This document shows, piece after piece, positions 8,895 to 17,386 of a stretch of 48,237 nt of DNA (positions are counted from its first letter, which is position 1; the number at the start of each line of letters is the position of its first letter). This stretch comes from Rhodanobacter denitrificans (GTDB taxonomy: Bacteria; Pseudomonadota; Gammaproteobacteria; Xanthomonadales; Rhodanobacteraceae), in NCBI GenBank assembly GCA_017848855.1, contig JAFIHF010000007.1:1-48237 (forward strand), given 5' to 3'. The position numbers and the translations under genes were made by a program. Below the pieces are notes generated by a model. That model did not search any database. It was given only the letters and a program-made list of their open reading frames with translations, and had not been told where the DNA came from.

Positions 8895-9992
8895 TCAGCT
8901 TTCCAACGGTTCCAGCCCGTGGATCGCGCGGATGCCCAAGCCGGGCGCATCCGTCACCGAGATCTCGGACTCGTTGAAGATCACGCCGCCGTCCACCGGG
9001 TTGAACGCGCACAGCGAGGGGCCGTCCAGGTCGACCTTGGTGATCGCGTCGGCCTTGGCCACCGCCACGTGCACCGCGGCCGCCACGCTGATCGAGGTTT
9101 CCAGCATGCAGCCGATCATGCAGTCCACGCCGTGCAGCGCGGCGATGTCGGCGATCTTGATCGCGTTGGAGATGCCGCCGGTCTTCATCAGCTTGATGTT
9201 GATGATGTCGGCGGCGCGCAGGCGGATCAGCTCGATCACCTCCATCGGCCCGAACACGCTCTCGTCGGCCATGATCGGCGTGTGCACGCGTTCGGTGACG
9301 TAGCGCATGCCGTCGAGGTCGCGCGCCTTCACCGGCTGCTCGACCAGCTCCAGCTTGATGCCGGCGTCCTCCAGCGTCTGCAGCGCGTACACCGCCTGCT
9401 TCGCGGTCCAGCCCTGGTTCGCGTCCAGGCGCAGCAGCGCGCGGCCCTCGACCGCGGCGTAGATCGCCTTGACCCGCTCGATGTCCACGCCGATGTCCTT
9501 GCCCACCTTGATCTTCAGCGATTCGAAGCCGCGCTCCACCGCGGCGACGGAGTCGGCCACCATCTTGTCGATGTAGTCCACGCTGATCGTGATGTCGGTG
9601 GTGATGACGGGGTCGCCGCCGCCCAGGAGCTTGTACAGCGGCGCGCCGTAGAGCTGGCCCCACAGGTCGTACAGCGCGATCTCCACCGCCGCCTTGGCGC
9701 TGGTGTTCTTCTCCACCGAGCCCTGGATCGCGCGGGTCAGCCGGTTGAGCTCGGCCACGTCCTGCCCGATCAGCCGCGGCGCGATGTAGTGGCGGATCGC
9801 GTCGACGATGGAGCCGTGCGTGTCGCCGGTGATCACCGCGGTGGCCGGCGCCTCGCCGTAGCCCACGTGGCCGCTGTCGGTGTGCACCATCACCACGATG
9901 TCCTCGACCTGGTTGACGGTGCGCAGCGCGGTCTTGAACGGGGTCTTCAGCGGCACCTTGAGCATGCCGAAGCGGATGTCCGTGATCTTCAT
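8895..9992 (-). CDS. Dipeptide epimerase (L-Ala-D/L-Glu epimerase type, enolase superfamily)
   Basis: 365 residues. The N-terminal capping domain (residues ~1-125) is followed by the barrel with the acid-base lysines K160/K162 in LKIKVG and K267/K270 in INIKLMKTGG. The metal ligands lie in LLRLDANQGW, ELVEQPV and IMADESVFG, and a C-terminal DLDGPS (the DxD-type motif of dipeptide epimerases that binds the substrate amino group) is present. The catalytic numbering is very close to the known L-Ala-D/L-Glu epimerase of Bacillus. There is no signal peptide, so it is cytoplasmic. The known family reaction converts L-Ala-D-Glu from murein into L-Ala-L-Glu. It follows the NlpC/P60 gene by 27 bp, the same pairing as ykfB-ykfC. 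Confidence 0.92.
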   Translation of the reverse strand: MKITDIRFGMLKVPLKTPFKTALRTVNQVEDIVVMVHTDSGHVGYGEAPATAVITGDTHGSIVDAIRHYIAPRLIGQDVAELNRLTRAIQGSVEKNTSAKAAVEIALYDLWGQLYGAPLYKLLGGGDPVITTDITISVDYIDKMVADSVAAVERGFESLKIKVGKDIGVDIERVKAIYAAVEGRALLRLDANQGWTAKQAVYALQTLEDAGIKLELVEQPVKARDLDGMRYVTERVHTPIMADESVFGPMEVIELIRLRAADIINIKLMKTGGISNAIKIADIAALHGVDCMIGCMLETSISVAAAVHVAVAKADAITKVDLDGPSLCAFNPVDGGVIFNESEISVTDAPGLGIRAIHGLEPLES

Positions 9993-10019
9993 GGGTCTCC
10001 TTGCTTCCGTATTCGTGGG

Positions 10020-11417
10020 TCAGCGGCGGATGCGCACGATGCTGGTCATGCGCTCCACGTAGCTTTCGCGGTCGTTGAACATCAGCGGCAGCAGCGGCGT
10101 GACCGATACCGCGTTGAGCTTGACCCGGCGCATCGCGCCGTCCGGGCCGCGGTAGCTGATGCCGGTGGTGTCGTGGATCACCCACGGCTGGCCGTCGATG
10201 CGGCCGATCACCATCATCACGTGGCCGGGAATGTAGACGAGGTCGCCCACCTCCAGCGCGGCGACCGCGCGCAGGCGCGCCGCGCGGTCGTCGGCGGCGC
10301 CGAACGCGGTGTGCGACAGCGCCGGGCTCACCGCCTGCGCGCTGGTGTCGCGCGGCATCAGCACGCCCATCGAGCGGTAGACGTCGGAGACGAAGCCCGA
10401 GCAGTCGCGTGCGTCGTAGGCGTGGCCCCAGCCGTAGCGTTCGCCGAGCAGCTTGAACGCCTGGCGCAGCAGGTTGGCGCGGGTCAGCGGCAGGTAGTCG
10501 GCGGCGCTGTCGGCGGTCTTCGGCAGCAGCGCGGGGCCGAACGACAGCGCGCCATCCGCGCCGCGCAGCGGCAGCTCCAGCGTCCACGAGCTGTACGGGC
10601 CTTCGCCGTTCACCGGCTCGCCGGGCGGCAGCTTGGCCAGCGGCAGGCGCGTGCCCATGTCCAGCTGCAGCTGCGACAGCGCCGGGTTTTCCGGCGTGTA
10701 CACCGTGCGCACCACGCCGCCGGTGACGACGCGGTACGGCGCCTGGTCCGCGTAGCCGAACACCTGCGCCGCGCTGCCGATGGCGATGGCCTGCTTGCGC
10801 ACCCAGGCGCCGTAGCGCGGGCTCAGCACGAACAGCCATTCGCCGTCGCGGCTGGCGTGCAGCACCGCCACCGGCGTGCCGGGAAACTCCGCGGTTTCCT
10901 GGAAGCGGTCGATGTCGGTGTCGCCCTTGCTGCTGAACACACGCAGCTCGGTGGGGAAGGCGCGCAGGGCGGCGCGCGCGACCACCAGGCCGTAGCGCGG
11001 CGCGACGTGGGCCGGAATGGCGTCCAGCGCGAGGTTCGCCACCAGCGCATCCAGCGTGGCGGCGGGCACCGCCGCGCCGTGCACGTCGTACAGCGTGTGC
11101 GCGGGGCGCTGCGAAACCGCCTCGATCCGGCCCGCCACCGCGGCGCGGTCCAGCTCGGCCGGCAACTGGCGCAGGTCGTGCATGCTGGGATCGAGTTGCA
11201 GCACACGGGCGTTCAGCGCGGCGATCGCGCTGCGGTCGAGGATCACCTGGTCCGGCTGCGCGAGCCGATCGATCCAGAACTGCGGACTGAGTTGCGCGTC
11301 GGTCACCCCGATCACGCCCGAGGGCGGGATCGGCAAACTCGCCTCGCGCGCATGCAGTGGCGCGCAGCACAAACCCAGCGCCAGGGCGGTTGCGAGCAGC
11401 AGGGGATGTTGTCGCAT
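10020..11417 (-). CDS. SH3 + NlpC/P60 murein endopeptidase (YkfC-like), exported
   Basis: 465 residues with a signal peptide (MRQHPLLLATALALGLCCAPLHA). Two SH3-like segments cover roughly residues 130-300, with the wording FPGTPVAVLHASRDGEWLFV and SPRYGAWVRKQAIA. The C-terminal NlpC/P60 domain has Cys339 in RDCSGF, His399 in PGHVMMVIG and His415 in VIHDTTG, forming the Cys-His-His set of the family. YkfC-type enzymes cut the gamma-D-glutamyl-diaminopimelate bond, releasing L-Ala-D-Glu, which is the substrate of the adjacent epimerase. It lies 15 bp after the DUF819 gene in one operon. The signal peptide implies a periplasmic site, so its product would need import before epimerisation. Confidence 0.92.
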   Translation of the reverse strand: MRQHPLLLATALALGLCCAPLHAREASLPIPPSGVIGVTDAQLSPQFWIDRLAQPDQVILDRSAIAALNARVLQLDPSMHDLRQLPAELDRAAVAGRIEAVSQRPAHTLYDVHGAAVPAATLDALVANLALDAIPAHVAPRYGLVVARAALRAFPTELRVFSSKGDTDIDRFQETAEFPGTPVAVLHASRDGEWLFVLSPRYGAWVRKQAIAIGSAAQVFGYADQAPYRVVTGGVVRTVYTPENPALSQLQLDMGTRLPLAKLPPGEPVNGEGPYSSWTLELPLRGADGALSFGPALLPKTADSAADYLPLTRANLLRQAFKLLGERYGWGHAYDARDCSGFVSDVYRSMGVLMPRDTSAQAVSPALSHTAFGAADDRAARLRAVAALEVGDLVYIPGHVMMVIGRIDGQPWVIHDTTGISYRGPDGAMRRVKLNAVSVTPLLPLMFNDRESYVERMTSIVRIRR

Positions 11418-11432
11418 GGTCGGGCTCCCGGA

Positions 11433-12584
11433 TCAGGGCGACGCCAGCGTCGCCAGCACGGAGGACACCAGCAGGCCGAAGCCGGTGCCGAGGATATAGC
11501 CCAGCAGCGCCAGCAGGATGCCCACCGGCACCAGCGAGCGCGCGTAGGTGGCGGCCAGCACCGGCGTGGCGGCCACGCCGCCGATGTGCGCCAGCGAGGA
11601 GATGCCGCACAGGTACAGGTCGAAGTGGAACAGCCGTGCGAAGCCCACCAGCAGCACGGCGTGGATCGCGATGATGGTGACGCCGCACAACAGGTACAGC
11701 GGTGCCGCGCCGATGTTCTCGAAGTTGCTCTGCGAGGCCAGCACCGCCACCACCGCGATCAGCAGCGCGCCGGAGATACGCGCGGCGCCCGGAAAGCGCG
11801 CCAGCGGCGTATGCGCCGCCACCAGGCCGGCGAGCGTGGCGAGCAGAATCGTCCAGGTGGTGGCGCTGACCATGCCCGAGCGCGGCAGGTGCTGCGCCAG
11901 CACGGCCGAACCTGCGGCCGCCATCAGCGCCAGGCCCAGCCACAGCAGCACGCTGTCGGTGGTGGGCGCGCCGCTGTCGCGCGCCTCGGCGGTGGCGATC
12001 TCCGCGCTGGAGCGCGCCCGCGTCCAGCGGTTGAACGCCGGCGCCAGCCGCGCCACCGAGAACAGCACCACCACCCACATCGAGTAGCACAGCGCATCGG
12101 TGAGCAGCGACATCGCCAGGTGCGCGTCGGACATGCCGATCGCCTGCTTCACCGCGATCATGTTCGCGGTGCCGCCCACCCAGCTGCCCGACAGCGCGCC
12201 CAGCGGATGCCAGGCGTCGCCCGGCAGCCAGCTGCGGTAGATCAGGAAGGTGGCGACGAAGGCCACGAACAGACTCGCCGAGGTGCAGGCAAACACCGCC
12301 AGCACGCGCGGCCCCAGCGCGAGGATCGCGCGCAGGTCGCAGTTGATCATCAGCAGGAACAGCAGCGCCGGCACCAGCTGCGTCACCAGGGTGGACTGCG
12401 CGGCGCGGATCGGCTCGTTGTTCTGCCACAGCCCCGCCACCGCCATCGCGGTGACCAGCAGGTAGGTGAGCACGATCGGCGGCAGCACGTTGAAGATGCG
12501 CCAGCCGTAGTAGCGCTCCAGCGCGGGAAACAGCCCGGCCGCCAGCAGCATCAAGGCCAGGTATGGCCAGACCGTGTGGATCAT
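11433..12584 (-). CDS. DUF819-family integral membrane protein
   Basis: 383 residues with roughly ten to twelve hydrophobic segments. Two internal repeats each carry a glycine-rich re-entrant-like motif: GSWVGGTANMIAVKQAIG (residues ~134-151) and SLAHIGGVAATPVLAA (residues ~330-345). This pairing is typical of DUF819 (YjcL-like) proteins and resembles two-fold symmetric carriers. The family has no firm biochemical role that I know. It is the first gene of the minus-strand unit with an AT-rich promoter region upstream, and it precedes the NlpC/P60 and epimerase genes. Import of murein-derived peptides such as L-Ala-D-Glu is a reasonable guess from context only. Confidence 0.88.
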   Translation of the reverse strand: MIHTVWPYLALMLLAAGLFPALERYYGWRIFNVLPPIVLTYLLVTAMAVAGLWQNNEPIRAAQSTLVTQLVPALLFLLMINCDLRAILALGPRVLAVFACTSASLFVAFVATFLIYRSWLPGDAWHPLGALSGSWVGGTANMIAVKQAIGMSDAHLAMSLLTDALCYSMWVVVLFSVARLAPAFNRWTRARSSAEIATAEARDSGAPTTDSVLLWLGLALMAAAGSAVLAQHLPRSGMVSATTWTILLATLAGLVAAHTPLARFPGAARISGALLIAVVAVLASQSNFENIGAAPLYLLCGVTIIAIHAVLLVGFARLFHFDLYLCGISSLAHIGGVAATPVLAATYARSLVPVGILLALLGYILGTGFGLLVSSVLATLASP

Positions 12585-12649
12585 CGCCCCGTTGCCTCCC
12601 CGGCGGACCAGCGTGGCCGGCGGGGCCGGTCGGCTGGTTTGGAATAGTT

Positions 12650-12672
12650 AATTTCAAAAAATTCGATTCGAA
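12650..12672. promoter_or_regulatory. AT-rich palindromes in the divergent control region
   Basis: AATTTCAAAAAATT (12650-12663, arms AATTT/AAATT) is directly followed by TTCGATTCGAA (12662-12672). They lie just downstream of the minus-strand -10 and upstream of the plus-strand -35, a good place for an operator. They are the most AT-rich bases in the first 27 kb. The nearby RpiR-type regulator is the obvious candidate to bind here, but this is inference. Confidence 0.4.
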
Positions 12673-12699
12673 GCATAAATTATTGACCGTCGATTGCAA
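12672..12699 (-). promoter_or_regulatory. Candidate sigma-70 promoter for the DUF819-NlpC-epimerase operon
   Basis: On the minus strand, TTGCAA (12699-12694), a 16-bp spacer and TATGCT (12677-12672) form a reasonable -35/-10 pair about 90 nt upstream of the DUF819 start. The -35 is within the spacer of the opposing promoter, so the two directions would compete. Confidence 0.5.
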
Positions 12700-12711
12700 G
12701 CGTGCTACACA
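12683..12711 (+). promoter_or_regulatory. Candidate sigma-70 promoter for the transglutaminase-TonB receptor operon
   Basis: TTGACC (12683-12688), a 17-bp spacer and TACACA (12706-12711) lie 35 bp before the ATG at 12747. The -35 is close to consensus and the spacing is ideal. Confidence 0.5.
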
Positions 12712-12746
12712 GCGAACACGGCAAAAACTTGCGGTGAGTTTTCGCG

Positions 12747-14279
12747 ATGAATCCGGCACGCTGCCAACTTGCCCCGCACCACGCCCGACGTCTGGCCGCC
12801 GTCGTGCTGGCGCTCGGCCTCGCGCTGCCGCTGGCCCGTGCCGGCGACGCCGCACCGGCCACGCTCGCACAAACCGTCGCGAGCATCGATGCCGGGCAGT
12901 TCAAGGCCGCCGGCGCCGCGATCGACCGCGCGCTGGCGCAGCCGGGGCTCGGCCCGCAGGAACGCGCGGACTGGCTGTTCCAGCGCGAGCGCATGCGCCG
13001 CATCCGGCTGGACTTCACGCTCGACGCCGCCGAAGTGCAGGCGCGCGTGCGCAAGCTGATCCCCGACCTCAGCCAGGCCGAATTCGACCGCTGGGACGCC
13101 GCCGGCCTGTTCGAACAGATGACGATCGACGGCCAGCGGCGGTACTTCAAGCGCGCGCCGGGCAACCTGTTCCGGCTCAGCCCGGAAGCGGTGGCGCGCC
13201 GTGCGCTGCAGGCGCCGATCACCGACGGCCCGATGGCGACGCTGAACCAGGATCACCGCGACATCCGCGCCGCCGCGCTGGCGGAACACGCCAGCAGCGT
13301 GCTGCCGCGCCGCGTGCGCATGACCCAGCGGCTCACGGTGAAGGCGGACGCGGTGCCGGCCGGCGAAATGGTGAGCGCGTGGATTCCCTACCCGCGCGCG
13401 ATCCCCGGCCAGCAGGACGACATCCGCTACGTGGACAGCACGCCGGCCGCGCACGCGATCGCGCCGGACAGCGCGCTGCAGCGCACCGTGCACCTCCAGC
13501 AGCGCGCGCGGGCCGGCCAGCCGGTGGAGTTCTCGGTGACCTACGAGCTCACACTCGCCGCGCAATACCACGCCATCGACCCGGCCAGGGTGCAGGCCGA
13601 GCCGGCCACCGCGGCGCTGGCGCCATTCGTGGCCGAGCGGCCGCCGCACATCGTGTTCACCCCGGCCATGCGCGCGTTCTCGCGGCGCGTCGTGGGCGAC
13701 GAGAAGAATCCCTACCGCATCGCGCAGAAGCTGTTCGCCGCGGTGGACGCAATCCCCTGGGCCGGCGCGCGCGAGTACTCCACCCTCAGCAACATCAGCG
13801 ACTACGCGCTGCACGCCGGCCACGCCGACTGCGGCCAGCAGACCCTGCTGCTGATAACCCTGCTGCGGCTCAACGGCATCCCGGCGCGCTGGCAGTCCGG
13901 CATGGTGTTCTCCGGCGACGGCAGCGGCTACAGCAACATCCACGACTGGGGCCTGCTCTACCTGCCGCCCTACGGCTGGGTGCCGATGGACGTCACCACC
14001 GGCCGCCTGCACGGCACGCAGCCCGGCGACGCGCAGATGGAATGGTTCTACCTCGGCGGCCTCGACGCCTGGCGCATCGCGTTCAACGACGACTACGCGC
14101 AGCCGTTCGCGCCGCCGAAGCGCTTCTTCCGCTCCGACAACGTCGACTCGCAGCGCGGCGAGGCCGAGTGGCGCGGCGGCAACCTCTATTTCGATCAACT
14201 GGATTACGACTTCGTCTGGCAGGTCCTGCCGGCGGTGCACGGACGCGGCGGCAAGCAACGGCAGCTTTTCACGAACTAG
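12747..14279 (+). CDS. Exported transglutaminase-like cysteine protease/amidase family protein
   Basis: 510 residues with an N-terminal signal peptide (hydrophobic core LAAVVLALGLALPLARA). The first ~180 residues are helical with no family I recognise. A beta-rich segment (RRVRMTQRLTVKADAVPAG, residues ~190-290) follows, then a transglutaminase core with the triad Cys362 (HADCGQQT), His399 (NIHDWGLLY) and Asp415 (PMDVTTG). In bacteria such domains are usually peptidases or amidases rather than cross-linking enzymes. It is the first gene of the plus-strand unit, sharing a divergent promoter with the DUF819 operon. A role on stem peptides or cross-bridges would fit the neighbourhood, but the substrate is unknown. 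Confidence 0.88.
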   Translation: MNPARCQLAPHHARRLAAVVLALGLALPLARAGDAAPATLAQTVASIDAGQFKAAGAAIDRALAQPGLGPQERADWLFQRERMRRIRLDFTLDAAEVQARVRKLIPDLSQAEFDRWDAAGLFEQMTIDGQRRYFKRAPGNLFRLSPEAVARRALQAPITDGPMATLNQDHRDIRAAALAEHASSVLPRRVRMTQRLTVKADAVPAGEMVSAWIPYPRAIPGQQDDIRYVDSTPAAHAIAPDSALQRTVHLQQRARAGQPVEFSVTYELTLAAQYHAIDPARVQAEPATAALAPFVAERPPHIVFTPAMRAFSRRVVGDEKNPYRIAQKLFAAVDAIPWAGAREYSTLSNISDYALHAGHADCGQQTLLLITLLRLNGIPARWQSGMVFSGDGSGYSNIHDWGLLYLPPYGWVPMDVTTGRLHGTQPGDAQMEWFYLGGLDAWRIAFNDDYAQPFAPPKRFFRSDNVDSQRGEAEWRGGNLYFDQLDYDFVWQVLPAVHGRGGKQRQLFTN

Positions 14280-14312
14280 GCATCGACGAGGTCGATGGGG
14301 GGAGATGGGGAA

Positions 14313-17300
14313 ATGAGCAACGCCCGGATATTGCGCAGGACCGTACTTTGCATGGCGCTCGGCCTCGGCCTGGCATCGGTGGCCGGGGATCCCGCGCTGG
14401 CGCAGGCCGTCACCGGCGCCGTGGCGGGCCACGCCGACGCCGGCACGCAGATCGTCGTCACCCAGACCGCGACCGGGCAGACCCGCTCGGTCACGGTCGG
14501 CGCCGACGGCAGCTACCGCGTGGCGCAGTTGCCGGTGGGCAATTACAGCCTGCAGGTTCTGCGCGACGGGCAGCAGGTCGGCGCGCCGATCGCGGTGGCC
14601 GTTTCCCTGGGCGGCACGACCACCGTCAACCTGGGCAGCCGCGGCAACGTGGTCAACCTGGAAGCGATCCAGGTGGTGGGCTCGCGGGTGGTCAACCGCG
14701 TCGACGTGTTTTCCACCGAATCGGCCACCAACATCACCCGCGAGGAACTGGCGCGCCTGCCGGTGGACCAGAACCTGGCTTCGGTCGCGCTGCTGGCGCC
14801 GGGCGTGATCGCCTCGGGCGCCACCTTCGGCGGCCTCACCTTCGGCGGTTCGTCGGTGGCCGAGAACGTCGTCTACATCAATGGCCTCGACGTGACCGAC
14901 CCGTATCGCCGCCAGGGCTACTCCACGGTGCCGTTCGCGTTCTTCCAGGAATTCCAGGTCAAGACCGGCGGCTATTCGGCCGAGTTCGGCCGCAGCACCG
15001 GCGGCGTCATCAACGCCGTGACGCGCTCCGGCGGCAACGAATTCCATGCCGGCGCGGAGCTGACGATGGAGCCGGCGGCGTGGGCGTCGGCGAAGAAGGA
15101 CCATTTCCATACCGACGGCACCATCGACGAGCGCGACCGCACCAGCCGCGACGAGGATCCGTTCTACAAGGCCAACGTCTGGGCCTCCGGCCCGCTCATC
15201 AAAGACAAGCTGTTCTTCTTCGCGATGTACGAGCGGCGCGACTCGCGGCCGCTGGACATCGACACCACCCAGGCCTGGAAAACCCGCGACGCCAACGACT
15301 TCTGGGGCCTCAAGCTCGACTGGCACATCAGCGACAGGCACCTGCTGGAACTGCTGGCGTTCTCCGACAAGGCCGACGCGACCACCCGCAACTACGACTA
15401 CACCTGGAACAGCGCCAGCTTCGGCCGCAAGCGCGGCGAAAGCAGCGCCGGCTCCGGCGGCGACAACGGTGCGCTCACCTACACCGGCCACTTCGGCGAC
15501 AGCTTCGTCGCCAAGGCGATGTACGGCGTGAACAAGCGCAGCGCCACCGGCAGCAGCCCGTGGGATGCCGGTTGCAGCAAGGTGTACCGCGACAGCAGCT
15601 ACACCGCCCTGTTCGGGCCGCGCACCGTGCAGGAAGGCTGCCACCCGACCAACAACAGCATCAGCAGCCGCCACGACAAGCGCATCGAGACCCGCCTGGA
15701 TTTCGAATGGACGCTCGGCGACCACCTGCTGCGCTTCGGCGCCGACCAGGAAGTGATGGATTCCAGGAGTTCGACGGTGTACCCCGGCGACGGCGTGAGC
15801 TACACCGTGCTCGGCATGCCTGCCTCGCGGGTCGACCGCGTGCTGCCCGGCGGCGGGGTCGTGCCGCCCGGCGACACGGCCTACGTCGATGCGCGCCGCT
15901 ACATCACCGGCGCCCCGGTCTCGACCACGGCCCAGGCGCTCTACGTGGAAGACAACTGGAACGTCACGCCCACCCTGCTGCTGAACCTGGGCGTGCGCGG
16001 CGACAAGTTCGAGAACAAGCTCGCGTCGGGGGCGACCTTCGCCAAGGCGGCGTTCAGCGACATGATCTCCCCGCGCGTCGGCTTCAGCTGGGACGTGAAG
16101 GGCGACGGCACGACGAAGGTGTTCGGCAACGCCGGCCGCTACTACATCCCGCTGACCAACAAGATCACCGACTACTTCGGCGGCGGCACCACCGACGAGC
16201 ACACCTACTACGTGCTCGACGGCTGGCTCCAGAAGACCGACCCGGTCACCGGCGGCACGTATCTGTTCCCCAAGGTCGGCGCGCAGCTGGGCCCGGTCAA
16301 TACCGAGGGGAACGCGGCCGCGCCCGACGACGTCCGCACCGCGGTCGACCGCAAGCTGAAGCAGGTGTTCCAGGACGAGTACATCCTGGGCTTCCAGCAG
16401 GCGATCGACCAGACCTGGTCGTACGGCGCGAACCTCACCTACCGCAAGATGACCCGCTCGGTGGAAGACGTGCGCATCAACCATGTCGCCGGCTGCCCCT
16501 GGTATTCCGGCGACTGGCCGATCCTCAACCCGGGCGACCAGGCCACCTTGTGGTGCCCCGACACCAACAGCTGGGTCACGTTCGACAGTTCGAAGGACGG
16601 CTACCAGGCGCTGGGCAGCAACATCGTCATGGGCTACAAGAAGCCGCGCCGCACCTACAAGGCGGTCGAGCTGCAGCTCGATCGCGCCTGGGACGGCAAG
16701 TGGGCCTTCAATGCCAGCTACATCTGGTCCAAGTCCGAAGGCAACATCGAGGGCCCGGTGAACTCGGACACGGGCTACAACGACACCAACCTGGTGCAGT
16801 ACTACGACCACCCGGCCGTCAACGAGCGCTACGGCGTGCTGTTCAACGACCATCGCCACCAGATCAAGCTGCGCGGCAGCTACAAGTTCAACGACATGTG
16901 GAGCATGGGCGCCACGTTCTCCGCGTATTCCGGCGGCCCGATCACCGCGTTCGGCGTGCGCTGGCCCAACGACAACCGCAGCGCCGGCGGCCCCGGCGAG
17001 TTCAGCGGCGGCGGCTCGGGCTGGCTGTGCGTGGCGAACTGTTCCGACTGGAAAACGCGCCAGCTGGTCTACACGGGGCGCGGCGCGTTCGGCCGCATGC
17101 CGTGGGTGAAGGACCTGGGCGTCAATGTGACCTGGACGCTGCCGGTGAAGGACATCGACCTGAAGGCGCGTTTCTCCATCTACAACCTGCTCAACAGCCA
17201 GACCGTCGTCAACGTGCATTCCCGCTACGAGAGCACGCCCGGCAACAAGATGCCCTACTTCGGGCAGGGCACCGTCTGGCAAGCGCCGCGCTACATGCAG

Positions 17301-17324
17301 TTGGTCGTGACCTACACCTACTGA
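14313..17324 (+). CDS. TonB-dependent receptor, Oar-like with carboxypeptidase-regulatory-like domain
   Basis: 1003 residues from ATG 14313, which has a GGGGA ribosome site; an in-frame GTG/ATG region from 14295 is less likely. A signal peptide (LRRTVLCMALGLGLASVAG) precedes a beta-sandwich domain (AVTGAVAGHADAGTQIVV ... GNYSLQVLRDG, residues ~30-100). The plug domain follows (LARLPVDQNLASVALLAPG, VVYINGLDVTDPY, GYSAEFGRSTGGVINAVTRSG), then a long beta-barrel with paired cysteines in extracellular-type loops (for example CPWY ... LWCP). It ends in alternating aromatic residues (QLVVTYTY). Such receptors import large or peptide-like ligands across the outer membrane. Being second in a murein-enzyme operon, it is a candidate muropeptide importer. 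Confidence 0.93.
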   Translation: MSNARILRRTVLCMALGLGLASVAGDPALAQAVTGAVAGHADAGTQIVVTQTATGQTRSVTVGADGSYRVAQLPVGNYSLQVLRDGQQVGAPIAVAVSLGGTTTVNLGSRGNVVNLEAIQVVGSRVVNRVDVFSTESATNITREELARLPVDQNLASVALLAPGVIASGATFGGLTFGGSSVAENVVYINGLDVTDPYRRQGYSTVPFAFFQEFQVKTGGYSAEFGRSTGGVINAVTRSGGNEFHAGAELTMEPAAWASAKKDHFHTDGTIDERDRTSRDEDPFYKANVWASGPLIKDKLFFFAMYERRDSRPLDIDTTQAWKTRDANDFWGLKLDWHISDRHLLELLAFSDKADATTRNYDYTWNSASFGRKRGESSAGSGGDNGALTYTGHFGDSFVAKAMYGVNKRSATGSSPWDAGCSKVYRDSSYTALFGPRTVQEGCHPTNNSISSRHDKRIETRLDFEWTLGDHLLRFGADQEVMDSRSSTVYPGDGVSYTVLGMPASRVDRVLPGGGVVPPGDTAYVDARRYITGAPVSTTAQALYVEDNWNVTPTLLLNLGVRGDKFENKLASGATFAKAAFSDMISPRVGFSWDVKGDGTTKVFGNAGRYYIPLTNKITDYFGGGTTDEHTYYVLDGWLQKTDPVTGGTYLFPKVGAQLGPVNTEGNAAAPDDVRTAVDRKLKQVFQDEYILGFQQAIDQTWSYGANLTYRKMTRSVEDVRINHVAGCPWYSGDWPILNPGDQATLWCPDTNSWVTFDSSKDGYQALGSNIVMGYKKPRRTYKAVELQLDRAWDGKWAFNASYIWSKSEGNIEGPVNSDTGYNDTNLVQYYDHPAVNERYGVLFNDHRHQIKLRGSYKFNDMWSMGATFSAYSGGPITAFGVRWPNDNRSAGGPGEFSGGGSGWLCVANCSDWKTRQLVYTGRGAFGRMPWVKDLGVNVTWTLPVKDIDLKARFSIYNLLNSQTVVNVHSRYESTPGNKMPYFGQGTVWQAPRYMQLVVTYTY

Positions 17325-17344
17325 CCAGGGTTCTCTCCCCCAAC

Positions 17345-17374
17345 GGCGGCCCGCTGCTCGGGCCGCCGGTTTTT
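17345..17374 (+). terminator. Rho-independent terminator after the TonB receptor gene
   Basis: GGCGGCCCG, a 5-nt loop CTGCT, CGGGCCGCC, then GG and five T. It ends only 12 nt before lysA, so part of the transcripts would stop here while lysA and the genes after it depend on read-through or a separate start. This could set a high receptor-to-enzyme ratio. Confidence 0.85.
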
Positions 17375-17386
17375 CAGGGAAGCGAC

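Noticed and set aside
8881-12870. A 1329-codon open frame on the minus strand spanning several genes
   Set aside because: It runs in the wrong frame through the NlpC/P60, epimerase and DUF819 genes and has Arg/Ala/Gly-rich low-complexity sequence.
12705-17282. A 1525-codon open frame antisense to the transglutaminase and TonB receptor genes
   Set aside because: It is the shadow of high third-position GC. Its composition is His/Ala/Val/Arg-rich with no domain, and the plus-strand genes have clear catalytic and plug motifs.
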